From CAVOJY01 sp963696405 (GTDB lineage: Bacteria; Chloroflexota; Limnocylindria; Limnocylindrales; CSP1-4): DNA of 64,000 nucleotides. Location of the stretch: NCBI GenBank assembly GCA_963696405.1, contig CAVOJY010000005.1:62001-126000 (forward strand), in the 5' to 3' direction. The notes below the pieces were generated by a model that had not been told where the DNA came from, made no database searches, and saw only the letters and a list, made by a program, of their open reading frames with translations. The position numbers were made by a program, and so were the translations under genes. Below, one piece after another: positions 1 to 8,838 of the stretch. Position 1 is the first letter of the stretch. The number at the start of each line of letters is the position of its first letter.

Positions 1-428
1 ACCATCAGGATCCCGAAGACGAGACCCACAGGGGGCAACGTGAGCACGAACCAGCGGACGGTCGACTGGCCTGCGGTGAGCGGAACCCTGGTGGCCTCCT
101 GGAGCACGACCACCCCGAGCAACTGCTGGCCGGGCGTCGCCCCCAGGCGCGTCCACGCATACACGAGGTAGAAACCCGAGACCGCGTACAGGACGCCACC
201 GGAGATGAGCGCGATGGCCACGCCCTGGGGCGTCACCGCGAGCACAAGTGGATCGGCGCCCTCCAGCTGGCGGGTGTCGAGGCGTCCCGCGACGGCAAGC
301 AAGATCACGAGCGCGGAGAGGGCGACCCACCAGGCCGCCAGGACGACGACCAGGTCGACGCCCGCTGCGGCCATCCGCGGCGCAAGCCCGGCGTACGTGG
401 CGTCGCGCCCAGCGGGGCCCTTCTCCAT
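1..428 (-). CDS. RDD family membrane protein, C-terminus beyond window edge
   Basis: Reading the minus strand from an ATG at 428 gives an uninterrupted frame to the window edge, about 142 residues. It starts MEKGPAGRDATYAGLAPRMA and contains an early Arg-x-x-Ala-x-x-x-Asp pattern (RMAAAGVDL), which is the RDD signature, followed by hydrophobic segments at about residues 24-47 and 73-92 and a third beginning near 127. The stretch GATPGQQLLGVVV, about residues 95-107, matches the conserved G-x-T-x-G-x-x-x-x-G motif of RDD proteins. The function of the family is poorly defined; some members are linked to ion transport. The start codon lies directly after the moaA stop, so the two genes are probably co-transcribed. 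The C-terminus is missing only because the window ends. Confidence 0.8.
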   Translation of the reverse strand, partial: MEKGPAGRDATYAGLAPRMAAAGVDLVVVLAAWWVALSALVILLAVAGRLDTRQLEGADPLVLAVTPQGVAIALISGGVLYAVSGFYLVYAWTRLGATPGQQLLGVVVLQEATRVPLTAGQSTVRWFVLTLPPVGLVFGILM

Positions 429-1520
429 TCAGCCGCCGATCCGCGACATCTCGACCTTCGGGCGCGCCGGCGTCACGGGAGCGGGGTCGGGGGCGGCGCG
501 CTCCTCCGAGTAGCGGTCGGTTCGGGCCGACCAGATCGAGCGCACCGCCGCTGCGAGGTCGTCATCGCTCGCGCCGCCGCGCAGGAGGGTGCGCAGGTCG
601 TGGCCGTCGGACGCGAAGAGACACGTGTAGAGACGACCGTCCGCCGACAGGCGGGCCCGGGTGCAGTCCCGGCAGAAGGGCTGCGTGACCGAGGCGATGA
701 TGCCTACTTCCCCGGCCCCATCCCGGTAGCGCCAGCGATCGGCGACCTCACCCGGGTACTGGGCGGGAAGCGCCTCGAGCGGCAACTCCGAGTCGACCCG
801 GGCAAGGATCTCGGCCGCGGACACCACGTCGGCGTACCGCCAGCCGTTCGTCGAGCCCACGTCCATGTACTCGATGAACCGGAGGATGTGCCCGCGCTCC
901 CGGCACCAGCGGGCCATCGGGACGATGCTCGCCTCGTTCACGCCACGCTGGACAACCATGTTGACCTTGACCGGCGCGAAGCCCGCCGCAACGGCCGCAT
1001 CGATGCCCTCGAGGATCCGCGCCACGGGCACACCGACGTCGTTCATGCGCCGGAACACGTGGTCGTCCAGCGAGTCGAGGCTGACGCTCACGCGCTGCAG
1101 ACCGGCGTCACGGAGCGCCCGGGCCTTCTGCGGGAGCAGCAGGCCGTTGGTCGTCATCGCGAGGTCGGGCTCACCGGGGAGCGCGGCCAGCAACCCCACC
1201 AGGACGTGAAGGTCGCGCCGCACGAGCGGCTCACCGCCGGTCAAGCGGAACTTGGCGACGCCGAGGCCCTGCAGGACAGAGGCGAGGCGGGCGAGCTCCT
1301 CGTACGACAGGGTCTCGGAGCGGTCAAGGAAGTGAAAGCCCGGCCCGAACACCTCCCGGGGCATGCAGTACCGGCACCGGAAGTTGCACCGGTCGGTGAC
1401 CGATATGCGGATGTCGCGGAGCGGTCGCAGGAGCGCATCGCGCGGCGATGCGTCGGCCCGCGCCGCCGAGTGCGCGACGCCGGTCTGTACGAGCGGAAGT
1501 GCGGGTAACACGGTTGCCAC
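429..1520 (-). CDS. moaA: GTP 3',8-cyclase MoaA (molybdenum cofactor biosynthesis)
   Basis: This radical SAM enzyme converts GTP to the cyclic intermediate that becomes cyclic pyranopterin monophosphate in the first step of molybdenum cofactor synthesis. The N-terminal cluster motif CNFRCRYC gives C-x3-C-x2-C at about residues 45-52. The C-terminal second cluster is CRDC followed 13 residues later by another Cys, as expected for MoaA. The protein ends in Gly-Gly (SRIGG), the C-terminal tail that the family inserts into the active site. The frame is open upstream to an ATG at 1667, but that would give a 412-residue protein with an Arg-rich N-terminus unlike the family, so the GTG at 1520 is preferred (363 residues). 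Start choice is uncertain because no clear ribosome site is seen. A molybdoenzyme is not present in the window. Confidence 0.9.
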   Translation of the reverse strand: MATVLPALPLVQTGVAHSAARADASPRDALLRPLRDIRISVTDRCNFRCRYCMPREVFGPGFHFLDRSETLSYEELARLASVLQGLGVAKFRLTGGEPLVRRDLHVLVGLLAALPGEPDLAMTTNGLLLPQKARALRDAGLQRVSVSLDSLDDHVFRRMNDVGVPVARILEGIDAAVAAGFAPVKVNMVVQRGVNEASIVPMARWCRERGHILRFIEYMDVGSTNGWRYADVVSAAEILARVDSELPLEALPAQYPGEVADRWRYRDGAGEVGIIASVTQPFCRDCTRARLSADGRLYTCLFASDGHDLRTLLRGGASDDDLAAAVRSIWSARTDRYSEERAAPDPAPVTPARPKVEMSRIGG

Positions 1521-1736
1521 TCCGAAGGTGTCCGGGGACGCGGCGCGCCGGGAGGCAGCGCGGCGATGGTACACGAGACCGTCGCGCAGCCGCGCCGGAC
1601 GGGACTTGCCTTGCCGGATGGCACGTACCTTCGGCGGGGGGCCATCGAACAACTGTCGTGTTGCCACAAAGCCCCGCCCCCCCCATCATGCTGGCGACAG
1701 GACGCACCACGACCATATGCACCTGGGGGCCTCACC

Positions 1737-3491
1737 ATGTCCTTCGAAGAGAACCGCTCCGAACTGCTCGATCCCTGGGCCTGGCACGCTGGCACGGCCG
1801 GGGAGTCGGCCGGCATGGTCGACCGGGTAGACGAAACAACGGCAGACGAGGAACCCGAGGCCGCCGAGGAGCCCGTGGCTCTCGTCAACGAGGAACGTGC
1901 GGCCGGTGTCATCGAGAAGCCGGAAATCGAGCCGGCGGAGCCGGACCTCGCCACCGTCGCGGCCGCGACGGAGATCGCGGCGACGACGCCCCAGCTGGAC
2001 ACTGCGAGACTCCCGTCCCGGTTCCAGGCCGATCTCATGCGTGCCATCTTCGACGCGACGCGCGACGAGTGCGTCTCGGTCGTGGATCAGACCCGCAGCG
2101 ACGGGGCGATCGCCATCGAGTCCATCCGCCAGCGGGGCACGGACGAGGCCACCGTGGTCGGGCAGCGAGCGGAAGAGGACTACGAGGCCGCCGGGGAGTG
2201 GCTGCGCCTGGAGACGACACGTCTGAACGAAGAGCACGAGCGGCGGGTCGCCCAGCGCCGGGATGCGCTGGCGATGGAGCTCGAGGCCCAGGAGGCGCAG
2301 GTCGTGCGCCAGGTCGAGGCCACCCAGGGACGTCTGGCCGACTTCGAGGAGCGGATGAAGGCGTTCGTCTCCGAGCTGGCGCAGGCACCGGATCCCGCCG
2401 CGCTCGTGGCGCTCGCGCAGCAGATGCCGGTCCCGCCAACACCTGACGATCTCAACGCCCGGGTCGAGCCGCTGACACCGGTGGCCGGCGCGGTCGTGAT
2501 CCCCGGCGAGCCGGACATGGAGACCGCTGCCCCCGAGCACACGTGGACGGTTCTCGATGCGTACGTCGGGCCGCAGATGCTGCCGGGGGACGACGAGGCG
2601 CTCTTCCTCGCCATGGGCGAGCTGGGCACGCACGGCGAGCGCGTGGAGAGGACCGGTCCCGGTGAGTTGCCGTACGAGCGACATGCGGTCGGGGAGGTGG
2701 AGCCGCACCCCCTGTCAGGACAATCGCTGGGCGAGTGGTCGGGGATCATCAGCGCGCTCCTGGGGCCGCAGGCGAAACCGGACGACGCCGAGACGATGTT
2801 CGGACCTATTGCCGCACCGGCCGCTGAAGCGTCCGATGAGGCGTCCGAGGACGTAGTGTGGCCGGTGCCCGACGGCCGTGGTGGCGAAGCTGAGTCGTGG
2901 CCGAGGGCCGACGTAGGAGTGGACCTGACCGGCGAAGCGATCGACGAGACCGCGGGCGAGGCCGCGCCGCAGACGGACGGCGCCGGCGTCGAGCTACCCG
3001 GGGAAGCTGAGCCTCCCGGGGCGGTGGAGGTGCCGGTTTCGGCCGACCCGTGGGCCGGCGCAACCTGGTCCGAGAGCCCGGACCTTCCCGCAGTGGAGTT
3101 CGAAACGGAGCCGGATCACACGGCGTCGCACGTGCTCGAGCCGGACGACGCGACGTCGCCTGCCGGCTCGTCGGCGCAGGTTGCACCGCGGTCCGGAGCC
3201 TCTGCTCTCTCCGACATCGAACCGGCCGTCCTGACCCGCGTGTCGGTATCGGGCCTGGCGAGCGTGGCTGGTGTCACCTCATTCCGCCGGCAGCTCTCGC
3301 GCCTGGAGGGCGTCCAGGGCGTCGCCGTCAACGCCAGGTCCGACGGCAGCTTCGAGTTCGACGTCACCCACCATCCGAACATGCGGCTCGACGACGGAGT
3401 GACCGCCCTGCCCGGGTTCGACGCACGAGTGATGGCCTCCGAGGGCGACGCGCTGACCGTTCTCGCCAACGACCCGCTTCACTACCCGTAG
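1737..3491 (+). CDS. Unrecognised acidic protein with coiled coil and C-terminal alpha/beta domain
   Basis: The 584-residue protein is not assigned to a family. The first 100 residues are acidic and low in complexity. Residues about 100-215 are rich in Glu, Arg, Ala and Gln in a heptad-like pattern (for example ERRVAQRRDALAMELEAQEA) and are predicted by eye to form a long coiled coil. Residues about 215-490 are again acidic and Pro-rich. The last 90 residues read like a compact domain with alternating strands and helices (LTRVSVSGLASVAGVTSFRR and SFEFDVTHHPNMRL), reminiscent of ferredoxin-like two-strand/helix folds. No signal peptide or membrane segment is visible, so it is probably cytoplasmic. 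An ATG at 1737 is chosen over the upstream ATG at 1566 because the upstream extension overlaps the divergent moaA region. A structural or scaffold role is only a guess. Confidence 0.65.
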   Translation: MSFEENRSELLDPWAWHAGTAGESAGMVDRVDETTADEEPEAAEEPVALVNEERAAGVIEKPEIEPAEPDLATVAAATEIAATTPQLDTARLPSRFQADLMRAIFDATRDECVSVVDQTRSDGAIAIESIRQRGTDEATVVGQRAEEDYEAAGEWLRLETTRLNEEHERRVAQRRDALAMELEAQEAQVVRQVEATQGRLADFEERMKAFVSELAQAPDPAALVALAQQMPVPPTPDDLNARVEPLTPVAGAVVIPGEPDMETAAPEHTWTVLDAYVGPQMLPGDDEALFLAMGELGTHGERVERTGPGELPYERHAVGEVEPHPLSGQSLGEWSGIISALLGPQAKPDDAETMFGPIAAPAAEASDEASEDVVWPVPDGRGGEAESWPRADVGVDLTGEAIDETAGEAAPQTDGAGVELPGEAEPPGAVEVPVSADPWAGATWSESPDLPAVEFETEPDHTASHVLEPDDATSPAGSSAQVAPRSGASALSDIEPAVLTRVSVSGLASVAGVTSFRRQLSRLEGVQGVAVNARSDGSFEFDVTHHPNMRLDDGVTALPGFDARVMASEGDALTVLANDPLHYP

Positions 3492-3504
3492 GTTCGGACC
3501 CAGG

Positions 3505-4326
3505 CTAGGGCCGGAGGCCCGTCGCCTCCCATCGCACCGCCCGGACACGCGCCCGGTTCACGTGTGCATCGACCGGCTCGCCCACGATGGGCACCTCGCC
3601 GGCGAGGACGGTCGCACACGTGACGAGCAGGAACGGCTCGGCCGGCTCCGCGAGCAGCCGCTCGGGACCCGCCCCGGCCGGGAGCGCGACCGTCCCGGTG
3701 ACGCGCATCTCGCCGAGATCAAGCACGACGTGCCATCCGCCAGGGGTTGACACGGGAGGTGCCCCGCGGGCCTCCTGATCGGAGCCCGGCTCGGCCGATT
3801 CACCTTCCGCGGCCACCGCGTCCTCCGGCGAGAAGACCACGAAGAAATCGTCCGGATCGACCTGCCGGAGGCCTGGCGCCTCGATCATCGGCGAGGACCC
3901 ATCCGTCGCGCCCCAGCGGACGTCGGCGATACGCACCGGCTCGCCGCGCAGAAGGATGTCGCGGAGATTCCCCGGAGCCTGCATGCGGCCGGTGAGTCGC
4001 CACTCGTCGGTAAGGCCGTCGAAGGAAGGCCCTGCGCCGGAGCCGGCCATGTCGGCGGACACGGCCGCGGCCGCCTCGGACGCCGCCTGGGCCTCGGCCA
4101 TCGCAAACGGATCTGCGGCCCCCGGCGGGGAGGCCTCCCCGACCGATCCGGGCGCCTTGGTCGCCAGCGCCGCCTCCGGACGCTCGACTGCAGGGAGCGG
4201 GACCGCGGCTTCCACCCGCGGGGTCGACTCTGGTCCGCGTGGGACCGGCGCCGGTCCCCGCGGGGTCGGCGCTGCCGCAACGACCCGCGGCTCGGCACCT
4301 CGACGCCTGAACAACCTGAACCGCAC
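3505..4326 (-). CDS. Unrecognised Pro/Ala-rich protein with a C-terminal globular region
   Basis: This 273-residue protein converges tail to tail with the preceding gene, with a gap of only 13 bases. It begins VRFRLFRRRGAEPRV, a basic patch, followed by about 90 residues rich in Pro, Ala and Gly that look disordered. From about residue 100 the sequence becomes more ordered (WRLTGRMQAPGNLRDILLRG, then DPDDFFVVFSPEDAV), and the last 90 residues alternate hydrophobic strands with turns (HVVLDLGEMRVTGTVALPAG), suggesting a small beta-rich domain. A GTG at 4326 is preferred to an ATG at 4416 because the extra 30 residues are very basic and low in complexity. Nothing in it identifies a function. 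Confidence 0.6.
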   Translation of the reverse strand: MRFRLFRRRGAEPRVVAAAPTPRGPAPVPRGPESTPRVEAAVPLPAVERPEAALATKAPGSVGEASPPGAADPFAMAEAQAASEAAAAVSADMAGSGAGPSFDGLTDEWRLTGRMQAPGNLRDILLRGEPVRIADVRWGATDGSSPMIEAPGLRQVDPDDFFVVFSPEDAVAAEGESAEPGSDQEARGAPPVSTPGGWHVVLDLGEMRVTGTVALPAGAGPERLLAEPAEPFLLVTCATVLAGEVPIVGEPVDAHVNRARVRAVRWEATGLRP

Positions 4327-4471
4327 GCTCGCACCCCGCTTTCGGTCGTCGTACCCCGTACCGGGGTCCCCCAATCGTAGCGGCCCTTTGGTGCACCGCA
4401 AGCGCCGAGCCCGCACGTCCCCGGCCGCCGAGGGTACTACCGGGAGCCCCCTACCGGCTCCACCTCCTGGA

Positions 4472-5446
4472 CTATTCTTCTTCCGGTCCCTCGGTCGCCG
4501 ATCGCGGATCCTTACGCGACGGGCTGCGCGCTCGACCGGCCCCTCCCCTCGCGGCCGCGGGAGGGCTCGTCGGGCCTGGTGCTACGTACTGCTGCTGGGC
4601 GGCCGCAAGCAGGATCCCGTTCTGCTCGAAGGCGGCGAGGATCCGCTTGCGCAGCTCGCCAGAAAGTGCCCACCGATCGGCTGCCCGGACGGTCCCCAGC
4701 ACCTTCAGCGTCACGCCCGTCTCTGCGAGCGCTTCGACGCGGGCGACGTGCGGCGCCTCGAGGATCCCGCCGGACCATGCCGGGTCGCCGGCCATCTGCC
4801 GGCCGACCTCGTCGACCACGCCCGTCACCCGGTCGATGTCCGTGCCGTAGCCCAGGGTGAGATCGAGGTTCACCCGGTTCCAGACCCTCGTCATGTTGCT
4901 CGCGACGCGGATTTCCCCGTTCGACACCGCGTGCACGGTCCCGTTGAGGTCGCGCAGGACCGTCCGGCGCAGGCCGAAGTCCTCGACCGTGCCCTGCACG
5001 CCCGCGATATCGACGACGTCGCCTATGGCGTACTGGTTCTCCACGAGGATGAAGACGCCGGCCAGGTAGTCACGGACGACGTTCTGCAGGGCGATCGCGA
5101 GGCCTGCGCCGACGAAGCCGAGCGCCGCGATGATCGGCCCGAAATCGATCCCGGGGAAGACGACGGCGATGGCAGCCACGGAGGCGACGATGAAGATGAC
5201 GGCCCGGGCGAGAACCCAGGCGAGTGCCTCGACCGTCGCCCGCCGTTTGTTCAGCTCGGTTGCCGCCAGCTCGTCGGCCGGGCTGACGTCGAGACCGACG
5301 CGCATCGCCGGCTCGACCAGCCGCCCGATGAGGCGCCGAGCGAGCCAGAGCGCGATGAGTGTCGCCACCGCGATGATGACCAGCCCGATGACGATGTCAG
5401 CGACATCCCAGAGCCAGCGGGTCAGCGCCTCGGAGTCGATCTGCGT
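4472..5446 (-). CDS. MscS-family small-conductance mechanosensitive channel
   Basis: The protein resembles MscS: an N-terminal membrane segment (IVIGLVIIAVATLIALWLA), two further hydrophobic segments (AVIFIVASVAAIAVVF and a Gly/Ala-rich pore helix GFVGAGLAIALQNVVRDYLA), then the beta domain beginning VFILVENQYAIGDVVDIAG, which matches the conserved MscS start of the cytoplasmic region. It would release solutes under hypo-osmotic stress. Start choice is a problem: no ATG, GTG or TTG follows the strong ribosome site GAAGGAGGA at 5450-5458. An in-frame ACG at 5444-5446 sits five bases after GGAGG. The nearest conventional start, GTG at 5518, would overlap the upstream gene by 59 bases. The ACG reading gives about 324 residues. 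It is the last gene of the row that starts with livG. Confidence 0.8.
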   Translation of the reverse strand, partial: TQIDSEALTRWLWDVADIVIGLVIIAVATLIALWLARRLIGRLVEPAMRVGLDVSPADELAATELNKRRATVEALAWVLARAVIFIVASVAAIAVVFPGIDFGPIIAALGFVGAGLAIALQNVVRDYLAGVFILVENQYAIGDVVDIAGVQGTVEDFGLRRTVLRDLNGTVHAVSNGEIRVASNMTRVWNRVNLDLTLGYGTDIDRVTGVVDEVGRQMAGDPAWSGGILEAPHVARVEALAETGVTLKVLGTVRAADRWALSGELRKRILAAFEQNGILLAAAQQQYVAPGPTSPPAAARGGAGRARSPSRKDPRSATEGPEEE

Positions 5447-5459
5447 GGCGTCCTCCTTC

Positions 5460-5942
5460 TCATGTGCCGGGCTGGGTTCCCGTGCCAGGCTGGGTTCCCG
5501 GCTGCGAGGCGAGTACACGCTCCATGCAGGCCACGAGCCCTTCGATGAGTCGCGCGGCTTCGCCCCTGACGATCCCGGCCGCGAAGCCGGCGAACAGGCC
5601 CGTCGCCTCCACCGCCGCCGACCACGACACGATCGTACCCTCCCCGTCGGCGTCGCGGAGGACAAGCCGGGTGGGCAACCGCACGGTCGTTCCGGCCACC
5701 GAGCTCCGGACCACGACCGTCAGGCTCTCGAACGGCTCGAGGTTCATCCACTCGATCGTGGCTTCGGCGGCGAACCCTCCGGCGCCGCCGAAGCGGGTCC
5801 GGACCCGAGCGTGTCGCTCGTCGAGCACCTCCACGGTGCCTGCTTCGTCCGCGCAGGATGCCAGCGTGCGCGGGTCGGCCGCCAGCCGCCACACGGAATC
5901 CCGCGGCCCGGCCAGCTGCGCGGTGCCCTCCAGGTCGGTCGT
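5460..5942 (-). CDS. SRPBCC (CoxG/polyketide cyclase-like) protein
   Basis: The sequence (DLEGTAQLAGPRDSVWRLAA at the N-terminus, then LVLRDADGEGTIVSWSAAVE and LFAGFAAGIVRGEAARLIEG) matches the carbon monoxide dehydrogenase subunit G-like group of the START/SRPBCC fold. These proteins form a helix-grip cavity that binds hydrophobic ligands, and CoxG itself recruits a molybdenum hydroxylase to the membrane. No such hydroxylase is seen here. The family usually starts just before the D-L-E-G-T stretch; at that point there is no ATG, but ACG at 5940-5942 lies eight bases after GGAGG in a strong ribosome site. A TTG at 6053 or ATG at 6107 would overlap the dehydrogenase gene. The C-terminus ends in a short repeated Gly-Thr-Gln-Pro tail, encoded by a direct repeat at about 5468-5502. 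Confidence 0.7.
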   Translation of the reverse strand, partial: TTDLEGTAQLAGPRDSVWRLAADPRTLASCADEAGTVEVLDERHARVRTRFGGAGGFAAEATIEWMNLEPFESLTVVVRSSVAGTTVRLPTRLVLRDADGEGTIVSWSAAVEATGLFAGFAAGIVRGEAARLIEGLVACMERVLASQPGTQPGTGTQPGT

Positions 5943-6018
5943 GGCCCTCTCCTCCTCTACGCTTGCACGTCCCGCGGACCGTCGGCACCCCGGCGAGCCG
6001 TCGGTCCCCGGCGAACCG

Positions 6019-6793
6019 TCAGCCCCCGGCGAGTCCCCCGCCGTCCACGACAAGCGACGCGCCCGTGATGTACGACGCCTGGTCGGACGCGAGGTACAGG
6101 ATCGCATCGGCGATCTCCGCGGGCGTGCCCACCCTGTGCAGCGGGCGCCCGGCGGCAGATCCCTCGAGGCCGGCGCCGGGTTCCTCGCCGAGCTGGCGGA
6201 ACTCGTCCCGAAGGAGCGCGGTGTCGGTGTCTCCCGGGCAGACGCAGTTCACGCGGATCCCGTCGGGCCCATGGTCGATGGCAAGCGCGCGGGTGAGGTT
6301 CACGACGGCGGCCTTGGTCGCCGCGTAGCTCACCGAGCGCGGCCCGGCCACGAGGCTCCAGCCGGAGCCCACGGTCACGATGACGCCGCCGCCCCGGGCC
6401 CGCATGACGGGAATCGCAGCACGGCAGCAGCGGAAGACCGCGGTCAGGTTCACCCCGACGACAAGGTCCCACTCCTCGTCGGTGGTCTCCTCGGCGGTGT
6501 GCCGCCTGATGAGCCCGGCGCACGTAACCATGATGTCCAGCCCACCGAAGGCCCCGCGTGATCGCCGCCACCGAGCGATCCGACGCCCCGGGTTTGCTGA
6601 GGTCCTCCACGACCGTGATCGCGTGCCCGCCCGCCTCGGCGATCTGGCCGGCAACCCGGTCGAGACCCTCGGCGTCGCGGTCCACGAGGCCGACCTTGAT
6701 GCCCTCCGCGGCGAACCGGATGGCCGTGGCCTCGCCGATCCCAGAGGCCGCCCCGGTCACCATGGCGACCCGCCCGCTCATCGAGCCCGTCAT
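6019..6793 (-). pseudogene. Short-chain dehydrogenase/reductase, interrupted by one frameshift
   Basis: Two frames together encode one normal SDR of about 258 residues. The first part has the NAD(P)-binding motif TGAASGIG at about residues 12-19. The second part carries the catalytic YAATKAA (Tyr-x-x-x-Lys), the Ser-containing strand TVGSGWS, the PG motif (VCPGDTDTAL) and the usual C-terminal ASYITGASLVVDGGG. The frame changes near 6565, where a one-base deletion in a G-run would turn a normal AITRGAFGGLDIMVTCAG into two frames. The ATG at 6793 lies three bases after the livM stop, so it belongs to the liv operon and probably acts on the imported compound or its product. The substrate cannot be read from sequence. 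A sequencing error is as likely as real inactivation. Confidence 0.8.
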
Positions 6794-6796
6794 CTT

Positions 6797-7945
6797 TCAG
6801 CCTCCTCGCGTGCCGTCCCGCGGGCCGTTCCCCGTGCCGTCCCCCGTGCCGACGGCCGGCTTCTCGGTCCCGCCCGGCATGGCCGTCGCCCGACGCCCGC
6901 GCCACCAGCGCACCAGCATCTCGTCCACCTCGAGGCGCCCCAGGAGGCCCTCCCGCCGCCGGTACATGACCGCCAGGATCACCAGGCCGAGCGTCACCTC
7001 CTGCAGCCCGAAGATGTGATCGATCGTGATCGGCCCGAGGCTGAACCCGGCGAGCAGGCCCTCGACCCGGCGGGCGGTCTCCATGAGCAGCGTCACCACG
7101 AACGCGCCGCCCACGGCACCCGTCACGGTCGTCGGCCCGCCGACCACCAGCATGGCGACCAGCGCGAACTGCAGGGTGAAGTAGAACTGCTTGGGTGAGA
7201 ATGCAGTCAGGTTGTGGCCGAGGAGGAAGCCGGCCAGTCCGACAACCAGTGCGCTGAGCATCCAGGCGAGCAGGCGCAGGTTGGCAACGTCCACGCCCAT
7301 GGAGCGCGACGCAAGCTCGTCCTCCCGGCTCGCGCGCAGCCGCAGGCCGGGCACCGATTCGCGGAACACGCGGGCGGTGAGTATGGCGACGATCGCGAAG
7401 ATCACCACCACGGTCAGGTCCGTGAGCGGCGGGACGCCGAAGAACGTCTGGCTGCCGCGCGTGATGTCGGCCGCGCCGACCAGCACGACGTAGACGATCA
7501 TGAGCATGGCGAGCGTCGCGATCGGCGTGGCCGCGGCCGACAACCGCGACAGCGGGAACCCGAAGATGAAGGCCACGATCCCGACCACGACCAGGGCGCC
7601 GATGATGGCCGGCAGCAGGGGCAGCTGGATGTCCTGCACGACCGCGATGAGGTTCGGAACCGACTGCGCCTTGACCGCCGGCGCCATGGTCAGGAGCGCG
7701 CCCGCGTAGGCGCCGATCCCCATGAAGGCGACGTGGCCGAAGGTCATGATCCCGGAGTTGCCGCTGTAGATGCCGAAGCCCACGACGGCGATGACCCAGA
7801 TGTAGAAGTTGAGGGCCACCTGCTGCTCCGCCGGCCCGAAGACGAGAGCAACCACAACCGCCAGGGCCAGGAGCAGCGCGCCGAGCAGGCCCGTGCCGGC
7901 GAGCGACCGCTGGATCGGGCTGTCGAGGGTGAGTCGCTCGCGCAT
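6797..7945 (-). CDS. livM: Branched-chain amino acid-type ABC transporter permease LivM
   Basis: This 382-residue polytopic membrane protein belongs to the LivM permease family, one of two membrane subunits in importers for branched-chain amino acids, urea, amides and related polar compounds. Around residues 40-75 it has the family-typical FYIWVIAVVGFGIYSGNSGI and FGHVAFMGIGAYAGALLT, and about ten hydrophobic segments follow. The RASREDELASRSMGVDVANL loop is the cytoplasmic EAA-like coupling region that contacts the ATPases. The C-terminal 30 residues are a low-complexity Gly/Thr tail encoded by short degenerate repeats. The ATG overlaps the livH stop by one base (TGATG), indicating translational coupling. 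Confidence 0.93.
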   Translation of the reverse strand: MRERLTLDSPIQRSLAGTGLLGALLLALAVVVALVFGPAEQQVALNFYIWVIAVVGFGIYSGNSGIMTFGHVAFMGIGAYAGALLTMAPAVKAQSVPNLIAVVQDIQLPLLPAIIGALVVVGIVAFIFGFPLSRLSAAATPIATLAMLMIVYVVLVGAADITRGSQTFFGVPPLTDLTVVVIFAIVAILTARVFRESVPGLRLRASREDELASRSMGVDVANLRLLAWMLSALVVGLAGFLLGHNLTAFSPKQFYFTLQFALVAMLVVGGPTTVTGAVGGAFVVTLLMETARRVEGLLAGFSLGPITIDHIFGLQEVTLGLVILAVMYRRREGLLGRLEVDEMLVRWWRGRRATAMPGGTEKPAVGTGDGTGNGPRDGTRGG

Positions 7946-8838
7946 CACACGCGGTCCGTGGCCTTGCCCAGGAGGCCCTGCGGGCGCCAGAGAAGAATGG
8001 CGATGACGATGACCAGGGACACGGCGTCCTTGAACGGCAGGGCAGCGTCCGGCAGCCAGGCCTGGAGCATGACCTCGATGAAGCCAAGCACGAACCCGCC
8101 GACCACCGCGCCGGGAAGGCTGCCGAGCCCGCCCATGACCGAGGCGATGAACGCCTTGATGATCGGGGTCAGGCCCATCGCCGGGTCCACCGAGCCGCGC
8201 TGGGCGACCCACAGGAAGGCGGCCACCCCGGCGAGCAGGCCGGAGATCGCGAACGCCACCGCGATGACCGTGTCGGCACGAATGCCCATGAGCCGGGCCA
8301 CCGAGAAGTCCTGGGCCGCCGCCCGCATGCTGATCCCCAGCGTCGTCCGCCGCAGGAAGAGCATCAGGAGGCCGAGCGAGACGAGGACCATGACGATGGC
8401 CATGAGCTTGATGATCTCGACGTCCACGCCGAAGACGCTGATCGTCTGGCTGATCTCGGGCGGGAAGACGATGCCCCTCGGGCGCGGCGAGATGACGTTC
8501 TGGAACGTCACCTGCAGGATGCCCGACACGGCGAAGCTGGTGATCAGCATGGTCACCACGCTCGATCCGCGGACGGGGCGGAACGCGATGCGCTCCATGA
8601 GGACCGCCGCCAGCAGGCCGAGGAGGATCGCCGCGAGGAACATGAACGGAAGCGTCAGCCCGATCACCATCCCGACGAACCACATCCCGTAGCCGGCGAG
8701 GGTCATGATCTCGCCGTGGGCGAAGTTGACGAGGCCCATGACGCTGAAGACGATCGCCAGCCCGAGGGCGAGGAGCGCGTAGACGCCGCCCAGGCTGATC
8801 GCGTTGACGAGCTGCTGGACGAAGAGGTCGAGGTCCAT
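7945..8838 (-). CDS. livH: Branched-chain amino acid-type ABC transporter permease LivH
   Basis: The 297-residue membrane protein is a LivH permease. The N-terminus LVNAISLGGVYALLALGLAI and the following GLVNFAHGEIMTLAGYGMWF are diagnostic of the family, and the C-terminal GLGSLPGAVVGGFVLGFIEV is the conserved segment near the last helices. It would pair with LivM to form the translocation channel, powered by LivF and LivG. The internal RAAAQDFSVARLMGI is the EAA-like loop. Its ATG overlaps the livF stop by one base. The genetic neighbours (amidase, dehydrogenases, glycine dehydrogenase-like pair) suggest an amide or amino-acid-related substrate rather than leucine itself, but this is inference. 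Confidence 0.94.
   Translation of the reverse strand: MDLDLFVQQLVNAISLGGVYALLALGLAIVFSVMGLVNFAHGEIMTLAGYGMWFVGMVIGLTLPFMFLAAILLGLLAAVLMERIAFRPVRGSSVVTMLITSFAVSGILQVTFQNVISPRPRGIVFPPEISQTISVFGVDVEIIKLMAIVMVLVSLGLLMLFLRRTTLGISMRAAAQDFSVARLMGIRADTVIAVAFAISGLLAGVAAFLWVAQRGSVDPAMGLTPIIKAFIASVMGGLGSLPGAVVGGFVLGFIEVMLQAWLPDAALPFKDAVSLVIVIAILLWRPQGLLGKATDRV

Noticed and set aside
1521..1667. 49-residue N-terminal extension of MoaA from the ATG at 1667
   Set aside because: The extension is Arg-rich and has no counterpart in the MoaA family, and the region is better explained as the promoter region between divergent genes.
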